Made by a program: the position numbers and the translations under genes. Positions 41,747-50,329 of a stretch of 64,000 nucleotides of DNA are shown piece after piece. Source of the stretch: Halobacteriales archaeon QS_4_69_225 (lineage in GTDB: Archaea; Halobacteriota; Halobacteria; Halobacteriales; Haloarculaceae); NCBI GenBank assembly GCA_003020965.1, contig PXRL01000010.1, positions 62,001 through 126,000 of the forward strand. Reading direction: 5' to 3'. Numbering within the stretch: the first letter of the stretch is position 1; each line of letters begins with the position of its first letter. The notes beneath the pieces were generated by a model. It ran no database searches. It had not been told where the DNA came from and saw nothing but the letters and a program-made list of their open reading frames with translations.

Positions 41747-42555
41747 GGTCCCACCCCGTAGACCGCGACTACCGTGTAGCCGATGACGGCGACGTACGAT
41801 CCGATCACGACGAGCAGTTCGTGGATCGGTGGCCGCGAGACGTCGCCGTACAGCGTGATGTCGCCGTCGTAGCCACGGGCTTCCATCGACTTGACGAGTC
41901 GTTCGGACCCCTCGATCGCCGACAGCATCGTCATGCCGAGGATTCTCGCGTACAGTCGTTTGTTCGACCAGAACTCCGAGAAGTTCGCACCGCGGGAGAG
42001 AGCGACCTTCACGAGGTCCTCGAGGGTCTCGAGCATGACGAACGTGAACCGGTAGGTCAAGAGAGCGATCTGGTCGATCGGCCGCGGGAGCAACCGCCCG
42101 AGCATGTACGCGACATCCGTATATTTGGTCGTCATCGATGCCGTCAGCGTGAACGTGACGACCGTGAGCGACCGACAGCTGAGCTCCCCGAAGAGCACGA
42201 GCCCTTCCCACGTGACCGAGAGTTCACCGAGCGGCGTCGGGAGCGCGCCACCGATCGGCGTGCCCGGCTCGAGAAACGCCAGCGGCCCGGCGACGGAGAC
42301 GATGAACAGCAGCGGGAGCGTGTACCAGCCGGCCAGCCGTCGATACGGCAGCCCTGCGAGCCCGTAGACGACGAGGACGACCCCGTACAGGCCGGCCAGG
42401 AGCGCGAGGCGGTCGGCCACCGTGACGGCGAGGACGAGTGCGCCGACGATACCTATCTTCGTCCAGGGGTTGACGCGATGTAGCGGCCCGTCCCGCCGCT
42501 CGGCGAACGCCGTGATGAGCCGCGGGTCGGGAACGTGGTTCGAGAGCGTCGTCAC
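41743..42555 (-). CDS. ECF-type nickel/cobalt transporter T component (NikQ/CbiQ)
   Basis: A 270-residue membrane protein with about five helices that couples the ATPase to the substrate-binding subunit. RLITAFAERRDGPLHRVNPWTKI is the CbiQ start region. SRGANFSEFWSNKRLYARILGM and SMEARGYDGDI are the two cytoplasmic coupling-helix motifs (the A-R-G signature). The start is GTG, 2 bases after the stop of the small N subunit. Confidence 0.9.
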   Translation of the reverse strand: MTTLSNHVPDPRLITAFAERRDGPLHRVNPWTKIGIVGALVLAVTVADRLALLAGLYGVVLVVYGLAGLPYRRLAGWYTLPLLFIVSVAGPLAFLEPGTPIGGALPTPLGELSVTWEGLVLFGELSCRSLTVVTFTLTASMTTKYTDVAYMLGRLLPRPIDQIALLTYRFTFVMLETLEDLVKVALSRGANFSEFWSNKRLYARILGMTMLSAIEGSERLVKSMEARGYDGDITLYGDVSRPPIHELLVVIGSYVAVIGYTVVAVYGVGP

Positions 42556-42557
42556 GG

Positions 42558-42881
42558 TTACCGAGTTGAGCGTTCTCCGTCCTCGAAGCCGCCGTAGCGG
42601 TCGACGTAGACGTACAGCCCGATACCGAGAACGACCAACACGAGGACGAGCGCGCCGAATTCGAGCATCATCCCGCCGTTGCGGATGGGGCCGGCCACCA
42701 CGATACCGCGGCCGAAGTCGACGAGCGACCCGCCGCCTTCCTGGACGCCGCGCTGGAGGGCCTTCGCGGACCGCTTGGCCCACGGTAGCGCGCCGCCGGT
42801 TACGGTGAATCCCCAATAGCCGGCGGCCAGAAAGGCCGTAAACAGGCCGGTCAGGCCACCGTACTGCTTCCAGCGCTGCAT
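42558..42881 (-). CDS. Small membrane subunit of the nickel/cobalt transporter (NikN/CbiN-like)
   Basis: A 107-residue protein with two membrane segments: TGLFTAFLAAGYWGFTVTG and EFGALVLVLVVLGIGLYVYVD. Between them is an extracytoplasmic loop of about 50 residues. The position between the M and Q genes and the two-helix form fit the N subunit. Sequence similarity to bacterial CbiN is not obvious. It shares one base with the M gene stop/start junction. Confidence 0.72.
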   Translation of the reverse strand: MQRWKQYGGLTGLFTAFLAAGYWGFTVTGGALPWAKRSAKALQRGVQEGGGSLVDFGRGIVVAGPIRNGGMMLEFGALVLVLVVLGIGLYVYVDRYGGFEDGERSTR

Positions 42882-43561
42882 CAGGCGGTCACCCCAGCCG
42901 ACTCCTCGGGGGTGTCACGGTCGGCGAGACCGACGAGGTCGGGGCGCACGGAGGCGAGGAACTGGACGATGAAGCCCGTCAGGAGCCCCTCGATCACGGC
43001 GACGCCGAGGTTGAGCCCGACGAGGCCGGCGACCGCGATCGTCAGATCACCGCGAGGGAGCGCGCTTCCGTTCACGCCGCTGATGACGATGATCGCACCC
43101 ATCAGGAAGGCGCCCGCCGAGAGGCCGAGCGTCGCCGCGCTGGCGCCGGCGGGGAAGACGTCCCAGTCCATCCCCATCAGCGCCTTGAACGCGTAGTAGG
43201 CGACGATGGCTTCGCTCGCGTTGACGAGCGTGTTCGCGCCGAGCAGCCCGACCGCACCGTGGCCGAGCGCCGCCGAAAAGATGTTGACGACCAACGCGAT
43301 GAGCGCCCCGAGCAGCGGTCCTGCGAGAATCCCCACGAGGCCGGTGAGGTTCATGTGAATGCCACCCCAGACAGGGATGTTCAACTGGAAGATGGCGAAA
43401 CTCGCGGCCGCGCCGATGCCGGCGAGCGCGATCTGATGCGTCTCGATACCGCCCTTCCGGACCCGGTAGACGACGGTACCGATCATTCCGACGCCGAGCA
43501 GCGTCCAGAGCACCAGCGCCCATAGCGGAAACGAGCCCTCCCCGAGGTGAATGTGCGCCAT
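42881..43561 (-). CDS. ECF-type nickel/cobalt transporter S component (NikM/CbiM)
   Basis: A 226-residue membrane protein with about seven helices. The N-terminus MAHIHLGEGSFPLW supplies the metal-binding amino terminus and His residues near positions 3 and 5, the hallmark of the M subunit. IPVWGGIHMNLTGLVGILAGPLLGALIALVVN is the conserved core with a second His. It is the first gene of the MNQO operon. A leader with TTTATTATACTTG on the minus strand lies 30-60 bases upstream. Confidence 0.92.
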   Translation of the reverse strand: MAHIHLGEGSFPLWALVLWTLLGVGMIGTVVYRVRKGGIETHQIALAGIGAAASFAIFQLNIPVWGGIHMNLTGLVGILAGPLLGALIALVVNIFSAALGHGAVGLLGANTLVNASEAIVAYYAFKALMGMDWDVFPAGASAATLGLSAGAFLMGAIIVISGVNGSALPRGDLTIAVAGLVGLNLGVAVIEGLLTGFIVQFLASVRPDLVGLADRDTPEESAGVTA

Positions 43562-43825
43562 CTTTTATTTGCCAATTTTAGTAGCAAGTATAATAAAGTT
43601 GCTGTACCAGCACAAAGCAGATAACAATCATGACGCGGAATGCCGCCGTGTCTTGATAGAAGAGGGTGTTCACCTCCATCGACGCAGGTGCTTTCGGACC
43701 TGTTGCTCGCTGATCTGTGCGTTCACGATACCGACGGGTACGACCGTGTATTCGACAAAATACTCGGGGGTTTCGAGAACGTAGATGTTGCTAGGGCTGA
43801 AATGAGTGTAGCGGGAGAAAAAGGA
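43562..43825. promoter_or_regulatory. Upstream region of the nickel transporter operon
   Basis: 264 bases between the transporter start and the end of nikR. The first 70 bases are AT-rich and carry the probable TATA box. NikR would be expected to bind here, but I find no convincing dyad, so no operator is called. Confidence 0.45.
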
Positions 43826-44254
43826 TCAGTTCATATCGGCGAGCGGGCCGAAGTCATCCACCGGCAGCACGGAGTAGTCGATCGTGAGCGTGTCCTTCGT
43901 CGCCCGGATCTTCCCGACGAACGTCGATATCTCTTCGAGCGACCCTTCCAGCACGAACAGTTCCATGCAGTGACGCCCGCCGACGTGACTGTGGAAGTTC
44001 GAGGCGACGATGTCTTCGTGCTCGTGACGGAGGTGCATCATCTTTTCCTCGACGCTCGTCGTCTCGTAGTCAAAGAGGACGGTGACGACGCCCATCAAGT
44101 CTCGATCTTCGAGTTTTTCGTCATCGAACTCGCCGAGGAGGTTTCGACTCGCCTCGCGGAGTACTTCACTGCGACCGGTGTAGCCGTGGTCGTCCGCGAA
44201 CTGGTCGATTCGATCGAGCAACTCCTCCGGCATCGAGACGCTGACCACGCTCAT
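43826..44254 (-). CDS. nikR: Nickel-responsive regulator NikR
   Basis: A 142-residue ribbon-helix-helix repressor with an ACT-like nickel domain. [38 protein letters not shown] is the DNA-binding part. High-affinity nickel ligands follow the Escherichia coli pattern: a His in [11 protein letters not shown], then [18 protein letters not shown] with H-x-H and Cys. It represses nickel uptake when nickel is plentiful. It lies upstream of the MNQO operon on the same strand, behind its own AT-rich promoter (AAAATATTAAAAATT at 44273). Confidence 0.93.
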   Translation of the reverse strand: MSVVSVSMPEELLDRIDQFADDHGYTGRSEVLREASRNLLGEFDDEKLEDRDLMGVVTVLFDYETTSVEEKMMHLRHEHEDIVASNFHSHVGGRHCMELFVLEGSLEEISTFVGKIRATKDTLTIDYSVLPVDDFGPLADMN

Positions 44255-44713
44255 GTAACAACGTAGGCCGCGTAAAATATTAAAAATTATCATCTCCGAC
44301 CGCGTCGGCAGGGCAACCGCGAGTACACCCCCGACGGTAGCGGAACGCCGGCACTCCACGGCACACCGAGTCGCTTCGAAATCACGGAGTACCGCTGAAA
44401 ACGAGTTTCGAGATTGATCGAAAGCTCGCGACGAATTTCGTTGGAGCAGAGAAAACGGAGGACACACGTCAAGATCGTCCTCCGAGGTCGTGAGTGCCGG
44501 GGCTGCCCGGTGCATGCGGCTCCGATGACTGTCGCATCTATCGGGCACCGTTCGGCGCGAAGACCGCCGGCATAGACCCTGAACGTCTGATTCAACGCGT
44601 CTAAGTGATACGCAACGTCCCGGCTCTACTCGACGACGGCGGTGTCCGCGGTGATAGCAATGCTGCCGACGGACGACACGACCGCCGGCCGAGTGCCGGA
44701 GAATGGGTCGCGG
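44255..44713. other. Gene-free interval after nikR start
   Basis: About 460 bases. The nikR promoter is at the left. A leftward 101-codon frame from 44595 needs a TTG start and has Arg/Ser-rich composition, so I do not call it. No repeat or dyad stands out. Confidence 0.4.
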
Positions 44714-45670
44714 TCAGGCCCGGGCGGCCCGTTCGCGGATGAGGTCGCCGAGCTCCTCGGCGTCGTCGATGTCTTCCATCTCCTCGCGCTCGATGAGAGC
44801 GGTGCCCTCGACGGACTCCTGGCGGGCCCGCTCGACGACGTACACCGACCGGGTGCGGGTGACGTGACCGACGGAGGACATGATGCGGGCGCGTTTCTCG
44901 GCGGTGCGGTTGAACTCCGAGTGGCCGGTGAGCACCTTCCGGTCGCCCTCCTCGTCCTCGCTGACGGCCTTGAACGGCGCGCGGACGGTCGGGTGGACGT
45001 CGAATCCGACCCGCGTCAGCACCGTTATCAGATGGGCGTCGTCGGGGTCGGCGTCGGGTTCGTCGGGGTCGTCGACGCCGTCGCGGACCTCCTCGGCGCC
45101 GTCGAGGACGCTGACCGGGCTGGCCAGCGGCCGGTCGAAGATCTCCTCCAGCTCGGCGGCGACGTCGACGCTGGCGCTCATACCGTCTTCGTACTTGGAG
45201 ACGGTACGCCGGGAGACGCTCAGCTCGCTGGCCAGCCGGCCGAGCGACCACTCCCGGTCGGAGCGAACGTCCGACAGCAGCTCGCCGTCGATGTTGACGT
45301 ACAGTCCCCCGGGAGCGGCGTAGATGAGCGGCGGCACCTCCTCGACGAAGAGGTCCATGGCGCTGTCCGGCGACAGCACCGGTACGCCGTGTCTGAAGTA
45401 GACGACGCCCGGCTTGAGGTCCTCGTTTCTGGTCCGGAGGCCGATGACCATCGGCGTCGCCTCGAGGTATTCCCCGAGACGGCGCATCTCCGCGCCGGTC
45501 TGGCCGCCGAAGGCGTCGACGTTTGCGAGCACCTTCAGGAGCACCACGTCCTTCTTCCGGCGGGCCGCGATGTCGAAGCTCTTCGGGCGGATCGCACACC
45601 GGTCACTCACCGTGAATCCCGCGTCCTCGAGCATCGAGGTGACGTTACCGACCAGTGCGGACCGGGACAT
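44714..45670 (-). CDS. Archaeal HTH (XRE-type) transcriptional regulator
   Basis: A 318-residue protein of a family conserved in euryarchaea. The first 120 residues form a nuclease-like alpha/beta region ([22 protein letters not shown]). The Cro/C1-type helix-turn-helix is [22 protein letters not shown] near residue 150. The C-terminal part has a second alpha/beta unit containing [23 protein letters not shown]. Targets are unknown. It is divergent from tiaS with 122 bases between. Confidence 0.82.
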   Translation of the reverse strand: MSRSALVGNVTSMLEDAGFTVSDRCAIRPKSFDIAARRKKDVVLLKVLANVDAFGGQTGAEMRRLGEYLEATPMVIGLRTRNEDLKPGVVYFRHGVPVLSPDSAMDLFVEEVPPLIYAAPGGLYVNIDGELLSDVRSDREWSLGRLASELSVSRRTVSKYEDGMSASVDVAAELEEIFDRPLASPVSVLDGAEEVRDGVDDPDEPDADPDDAHLITVLTRVGFDVHPTVRAPFKAVSEDEEGDRKVLTGHSEFNRTAEKRARIMSSVGHVTRTRSVYVVERARQESVEGTALIEREEMEDIDDAEELGDLIRERAARA

Positions 45671-45792
45671 AGGGGTACTTACCAGGTCCCCGGGTTAAAT
45701 GTGTTTCCCACGCACATACCGGTGCGCTCCCGCGGTTGTCCCCGGACGACGGACCGAAACGCCGTTGTCGCGGCGGCCCGTAGCCACCGGTC

Positions 45793-47061
45793 GTGACCGT
45801 CATCGGGCTCGACGACACCGACTCCCGAAGCCGGGGGATGTGTACGACGTACGTCGCCGACGCGGTCGCCCGCCGGCTCGCCGAGGCGGGCGCGACCGTC
45901 GAGCGCGTGCTGCTCGTCCGTTGCAACCCCGCCGTCGAGCACAAGACCCGCGGCAACGCGGCGCTCGCGGTCCACACCGACGCCGCGCCGTCGACCGCCG
46001 TCGACGTCGCCGCCGCCGTCGTCGACGGGGCCGCCGAGACGGCCGACGACCGCACCAACCCCGGCGTCGTCGTGGCCGACGACGACCCTGGCGACGTCCC
46101 GACGGCGGTCGCGACGTTCGCTCGCCGGGCAGTCACCGACGTCCATGCCCGTGCGGACGCCCGTCGTTTGCTCGAGACAACCGGCTACCGCGCCGAAACC
46201 TGGGGGAACGGTCGCGGCGTCGTCGGCGCGCTGGCGGCCGTCGGCGCCCGGGCCGCCTTCGACGAGTGGACCGTCGAGCACATCGCCTACCGCCGCCCCG
46301 AGCGGTGGGGCACCGACCGCGACGTCGACGCCGAATCCGTCTTCGACGCCGCCGACGCCCGCTATCCGGCCGTCTGGGACACCGTCGACCGAGAGGCCGG
46401 TAAGGTGGTCTGCGTCCCACACACACCCGGGCCGGTGCTGTACGGGATTCGGGGCGACGACGCGGCGGCCTGCCGGGCGGTCGCCGCCGACATCGACGCC
46501 GAGCCGGTCGCCCGAGTCCGGTGTTTTCGCACGAACCAGGGCACAGACGCCCACCTCCGCCCGGGGACGGTCGCGGGCGCGAGAGACGGCCGCTCCTACC
46601 GGCTCGACGGGACCGTCTTGACGGCCCCGGAGACCCGCCGCGGCGGCCATGTCTTCCTCGCGGTCGCCGACGACGACGCGGAACTGCCCTGTGTCGCCTT
46701 CGAGCCGACCGGACGGTTCCGCGACCGGGTGCGGCGGCTCCGCGTCGGCGACGACATCACCGTCTGTGGGGAGGTGGCCTCCGGTACCCTGAAGCTCGAG
46801 AAGTTCGCCCTCCGGGACCGCCGGGAGACCGAGTCGGCGACCCCGACCTGCCCCGACTGCGGGCGAACCATGGAATCGGCCGGCCGCGGCCAGGGCTACC
46901 GGTGTCGGGACTGCGGGACGAGCACCGACGGCCGCGTCGAGCGGCCGCTCGACCGCGAGCTGGCCGTCGGCTGGTACGAGGTTCCGCCGCGGGCCAGACG
47001 CCACGTCGCCCGGCCGCTCGTTCGCGGCGGCTTCGACGGCCCGACCCACCCCGAGTGGTGA
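45793..47061 (+). CDS. tiaS: tRNA(Ile2) 2-agmatinylcytidine synthetase
   Basis: A 422-residue enzyme that attaches agmatine to C34 of the CAU-anticodon isoleucine tRNA so that it reads AUA. It is archaeal-specific and essential. IGLDDTDSRSRGMCTTYVAD is the N-terminal ATP/Asp motif. RCFRTNQGTDAHL precedes the OB-fold region (LRVGDDITVCGEVAS). The C-terminal zinc ribbon is CPDCGRTMESAGRGQGYRCRDC. The start is GTG. Full length. Confidence 0.93.
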   Translation: MTVIGLDDTDSRSRGMCTTYVADAVARRLAEAGATVERVLLVRCNPAVEHKTRGNAALAVHTDAAPSTAVDVAAAVVDGAAETADDRTNPGVVVADDDPGDVPTAVATFARRAVTDVHARADARRLLETTGYRAETWGNGRGVVGALAAVGARAAFDEWTVEHIAYRRPERWGTDRDVDAESVFDAADARYPAVWDTVDREAGKVVCVPHTPGPVLYGIRGDDAAACRAVAADIDAEPVARVRCFRTNQGTDAHLRPGTVAGARDGRSYRLDGTVLTAPETRRGGHVFLAVADDDAELPCVAFEPTGRFRDRVRRLRVGDDITVCGEVASGTLKLEKFALRDRRETESATPTCPDCGRTMESAGRGQGYRCRDCGTSTDGRVERPLDRELAVGWYEVPPRARRHVARPLVRGGFDGPTHPEW

Positions 47062-47080
47062 CCCTCGCGCCGCGGCGGCG

Positions 47081-48157
47081 CTACCCCTTCAGCCCGCTAC
47101 CCGACAGCGCGAGAACGACGTCGTCGCCGTCGTCGACGACGCCCCGGTCGCGGTAGACCTCGAGCGCCGCCGGTGCCACCGCACAGGTCGGCTCGGTGTA
47201 GAACCCCGCCCGGTGGAGCCGCTCGAGCGCCGTTTCGACAGCCGACTCCGAGACGGCGACGACGTCGCCGTCGGTGGCCTCGACGGCTGCCAGGATGGCC
47301 CGCTTCTGGACCGGCTCCCGGATTCGGATGCCGTCGGCGGCGTCGTTGCCGCCGGCGGCGGCCGCCTCGCCGTGCAGCGCCGTGACGAGCGGCGCGTAGC
47401 CGGCTGCCTGTGCGCCCAATAGCCGCGGGACGCGGTCGGTCCAGCCGGCCGCCCGCAGCGCCCGGAACCCCCGGTAGGCGCCGAGGAGCATCGTCCCGTG
47501 GCCCACCGGCAGCACCACGGCGTCCGGCACCGACCAGTCCCGCTGGTGGGCGATCTCGTAGGCCATCGTCGCGGTACCAGCGATGAAGGCAGGGTTCCAG
47601 GCGTGGCTGGCGTACCACCCCTCGTCGGCCTCGACGGCGTCGATGCAGGCGTCGGTGACGTCGCCGCGGTCGCCGTCGACCCGGACGACGTCGGCGCCGG
47701 CCCGACGGATGGCCCGCAGCTTCGAGGCCTTGACGTCGGCCGGGACGTAGATCTCCGCCGGGAGCCCGGCACGGGCGGCGTAGGTGGCGACGGCGGCGCC
47801 AGCGTTGCCCGAGGAGTCCTCCACGATGCGGTCGGCGCCGACGGCGACGGCCCGCGACAGCGTCGTCGCCGCGCCGCGGTCCTTGAACGACCCCGTCGGG
47901 AGGACGTAATCCAGCTTGACGGCGGCGCCGAAGTCGGGGGCGTCGACCAGCGGCGTGTAGCCGGCCCCAAGCGTCACGTGCGGCTCGACGGGGAGGAACG
48001 GCGCGAAGGTCCACAACCCCTCCCGGGGGTCGAGATCGGCGCCGTCGGGCGCGTCGGCCGCCGGCAGCGGGCGCTCGGCGAACCGCAGCGGCGCGCCGCA
48101 CTCGCACCGCCAGCGATCGGCGTACTCGCGGCCGCAGTCCGGACAGCGGAGGTCCAT
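47081..48157 (-). CDS. thrC: Threonine synthase-like PLP enzyme
   Basis: A 358-residue fold-type II PLP enzyme converting O-phosphohomoserine to threonine. It starts with a zinc ribbon, MDLRCPDCGREYADRWRCECG. The PLP Lys is in PTGSFKDRGAATTL. SSGNAGAAVATYAARAGLPAEIYVP is the phosphate-side loop, and VVLPVGHGTMLLGAYRGF the Gly loop. It ends LALSGSGLKG. Haloarchaea often have more than one ThrC homologue, so the exact substrate may differ. The start at 48157 puts the ribbon at the N-terminus. Confidence 0.88.
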   Translation of the reverse strand: MDLRCPDCGREYADRWRCECGAPLRFAERPLPAADAPDGADLDPREGLWTFAPFLPVEPHVTLGAGYTPLVDAPDFGAAVKLDYVLPTGSFKDRGAATTLSRAVAVGADRIVEDSSGNAGAAVATYAARAGLPAEIYVPADVKASKLRAIRRAGADVVRVDGDRGDVTDACIDAVEADEGWYASHAWNPAFIAGTATMAYEIAHQRDWSVPDAVVLPVGHGTMLLGAYRGFRALRAAGWTDRVPRLLGAQAAGYAPLVTALHGEAAAAGGNDAADGIRIREPVQKRAILAAVEATDGDVVAVSESAVETALERLHRAGFYTEPTCAVAPAALEVYRDRGVVDDGDDVVLALSGSGLKG

Positions 48158-48343
48158 GCCCGGGGTTGGGCGGACGGCGCCCTGTCGGTTTCGGTGTGGC
48201 GAGCAGGCGGGGCAAACACCGGCGGCGGTGCCCCACGCTCCGGCCTCGGCCGGCCGCCGGCGGTCGCTCAGGTCACGGACCATCTGGTCGCGCTCTCACT
48301 CATAAATGCCGGGTCGCGGCCGGCACCGCTCGGACGAGGCGGC

Positions 48344-49300
48344 TCAGAAGGAGTCGACGTCCGTCCCGAGCGAGCAGACGTACTCGCCGGTGGCGACGTG
48401 TGGGAGCCGGCGGTGTCGCCAGAAGACGCCGTCGGAGTCGGCGGTCACCTCCGATTTGACCGTCCCGAACGGGCCGGTCACCTCGAACAGCGTGTCGCCG
48501 CGGCCCACCCTCTCGCCGAGTTCGGCCGCGTAGGAGACGAGCCCGCCGGCCGGGGAGCCGTACTGCTCGAAGCCGGTCGCGCGGGTCTGCGGCCGCAGCT
48601 CGACGTCGTCGTCGAGGAACCCGTACCGATAGAGGACGTTGAAGACGCCCTTCAGTCCCGTCCGTATCGAGGCCTCGTCCCAGCCGACCGACCCGCCGAG
48701 TTCGGGGTCGATGGTGGGGACGCCCTCGTCCGGTGCGGCCCGGGCCAGCTGGCCGTCTGGGCCCTTCTGGTCGAGGATGTGGCCGCAGCCGAACGCCTTC
48801 GCCAGCTCCAGACAGTCGCGGTGGAGCCGGTGGCGGGGCCCGCAGCGCACGCGCGTCTCGTCGATCATACAGGAGGTCGACCCCTGGTGGAGGTCGAGCA
48901 CGAGGTCGGCGCGGCTCGCGGCCTCGAAGGTGGCGGCGGCGATGCGCTCGGAGGCGGTGCCGGTTTCGTCGCCGGGGTAGGCGCGGTTGAGCTTGGTGTC
49001 GTCGATGGGGTTGCGGTGTTCGGCCACCCGGAAGCCGTAGTGGTTGACGATGCCGACGACCAGCAGTTCGCCGGCCAGCTCCGTCGGGTCCAGCTGCGGG
49101 ACGAGCCGCCGGACCACGCCGAGGCCGTTGAGCTCGTCGCCGTCCGACACCGCCTGTACGTAGAGGGTCTTTCCGCTCCGGGCGCCGTTGACGACGGCGA
49201 CCGGCAGGCCGACCTCGGAGCCGTCTCTGGCCTCACCGACCGGCAGCCGCCCCGTATCCATCTCGCCCGGGGCCGCGCTCGCCGAACCGAGGGTGGTCAT
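48344..49300 (-). CDS. Succinylglutamate desuccinylase/aspartoacylase family hydrolase
   Basis: A 318-residue zinc-hydrolase-fold protein (AstE/AspA family). Family marks are VVGIVNHYGFRVAEHRNPIDDTKLNRAYPG, the DLHQGSTSCMIDE block with a metal-ligand His, and a C-terminal lipoyl-like beta region (AGGLVSYAAELGERVGRGDTLFEV). In the first zinc motif, usually GxHGDExNG, the sequence is AVSDGDELNGLG, with Ser in place of His. Either zinc binding is altered or this subgroup has a changed activity. Divergent from the membrane protein gene, 105 bases apart. Confidence 0.8.
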   Translation of the reverse strand: MTTLGSASAAPGEMDTGRLPVGEARDGSEVGLPVAVVNGARSGKTLYVQAVSDGDELNGLGVVRRLVPQLDPTELAGELLVVGIVNHYGFRVAEHRNPIDDTKLNRAYPGDETGTASERIAAATFEAASRADLVLDLHQGSTSCMIDETRVRCGPRHRLHRDCLELAKAFGCGHILDQKGPDGQLARAAPDEGVPTIDPELGGSVGWDEASIRTGLKGVFNVLYRYGFLDDDVELRPQTRATGFEQYGSPAGGLVSYAAELGERVGRGDTLFEVTGPFGTVKSEVTADSDGVFWRHRRLPHVATGEYVCSLGTDVDSF

Positions 49301-49405
49301 TGGGTTGACTCGGCTTCCGGGAGTCTTAGGCCTACTGATACCCATCGGGTTTTCCGTCTGTTCGATACCTGTAGGGCTTTGTACCGCCCGGCCGTACCGG
49401 CGGGC

Positions 49406-50296
49406 GTGTCCGCCGACACCGCCGACACCCCCGACCGCCCGGGCGTGGCCGCCCTCGCCGAGGAACTGGAGGTGCGGCGCCACGCCCGCAACGGGCTCGT
49501 CGCCGGCGTCGCCGTCGCCGCCGTCGTCTTCGTCGTCTTCGCCTACCTGCCCGGTACCGATGAATCGCTGCTCTACTGGGCGGGACTGTCGTTCGTGCTC
49601 GCCAGCGCCGTCGCCGGGCTGGTCACGACGGTCCTGGTCGCCCGGGCGGCCTACCGCCGGACGCTGTCGGTGAACGGCCTCGATCCCGGCCGGCGCTCGC
49701 CGGCGACGCTCGCGGTCGTCGCCGGCCTGCTGGGATGGGTGTCCGTCCCCGTCGCGGCGGCGCTGGCCGTCGACCGCCCCGCCGAGGGGTTTCGCCTGCT
49801 GGTCGCGCTCGTCACCGGCGGCTTCGTCGCCCTCACCGTCGGCGGCGCCGGAACCCGCCTCGCCGTCGCGCTGTCACTGTCCCACGAGTGGCGACCCGGG
49901 GCGGCCGCCACGGGCGCGGTCGCCTATACTGTACTCCTCGCGGCGCCGGCCGTCGGCTGCGCCTCCGGCGGGTTCTGTCTGGGCCGGCCGGACGCCCTCG
50001 TCGCCGCCGTCGTCGGCCTCGACGCCGGCGCCGTCGGGCCGGCCTACGCCGCGGTCGTCCTCGGCGGCGGTCTCCTCGTCGGCGCGGCGCTCGGTGTCCG
50101 GGGTGCGGCGCCGCCGCACGGCTTCGCCGCCGGCGTCGTCGCTGCCGTCGGCGTTCTCCCGGTCGTGGCGTCGGCCTCGGCCGACCCCGCGGTCGTGCGG
50201 TCGACCGCGCTGTACCTGCCGGTCCTGCTGGGCGTCGTCGGCGCCGCCGGTGGCGCCGTCACGGTCGGCTCGGAGAATCTGTCGGTCGAACGGTAA
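49406..50296 (+). CDS. Polytopic membrane protein of unknown function
   Basis: A 296-residue protein with about eight hydrophobic segments. VAVAAVVFVVFAYLPGTDE, ASAVAGLVTTVLVARAAY, PATLAVVAGLLGWVSVPVAAALA and TALYLPVLLGVVGAAGGAVTV are the clearest. The short N-terminus (SADTADTPDRPGVAALAEELEVRRHARNG) is cytoplasmic. No transporter motif is recognised. The start is GTG 49406, chosen because it is the first start after the divergent promoter. The gene ends 33 bases before citrate synthase. Confidence 0.68.
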   Translation: MSADTADTPDRPGVAALAEELEVRRHARNGLVAGVAVAAVVFVVFAYLPGTDESLLYWAGLSFVLASAVAGLVTTVLVARAAYRRTLSVNGLDPGRRSPATLAVVAGLLGWVSVPVAAALAVDRPAEGFRLLVALVTGGFVALTVGGAGTRLAVALSLSHEWRPGAAATGAVAYTVLLAAPAVGCASGGFCLGRPDALVAAVVGLDAGAVGPAYAAVVLGGGLLVGAALGVRGAAPPHGFAAGVVAAVGVLPVVASASADPAVVRSTALYLPVLLGVVGAAGGAVTVGSENLSVER

Positions 50297-50329
50297 CCCT
50301 TTTCTTCCGTGCAGCGGAAGCTCCAAGGT

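Noticed and set aside
43600-43625. Possible NikR operator at TTGCTGTACCAGCACAA
   Set aside because: Looks like a dyad at first, but the half-sites do not pair when aligned base by base.
44290-44595. 101-codon leftward frame upstream of nikR
   Set aside because: Requires a TTG start, Arg/Ser-rich, no recognisable motif.
47498-50296. A 932-codon rightward frame
   Set aside because: Its first 630 codons are the antisense of the threonine synthase and AstE-like genes and have shadow composition; only the part from GTG 49406 is a plausible gene.
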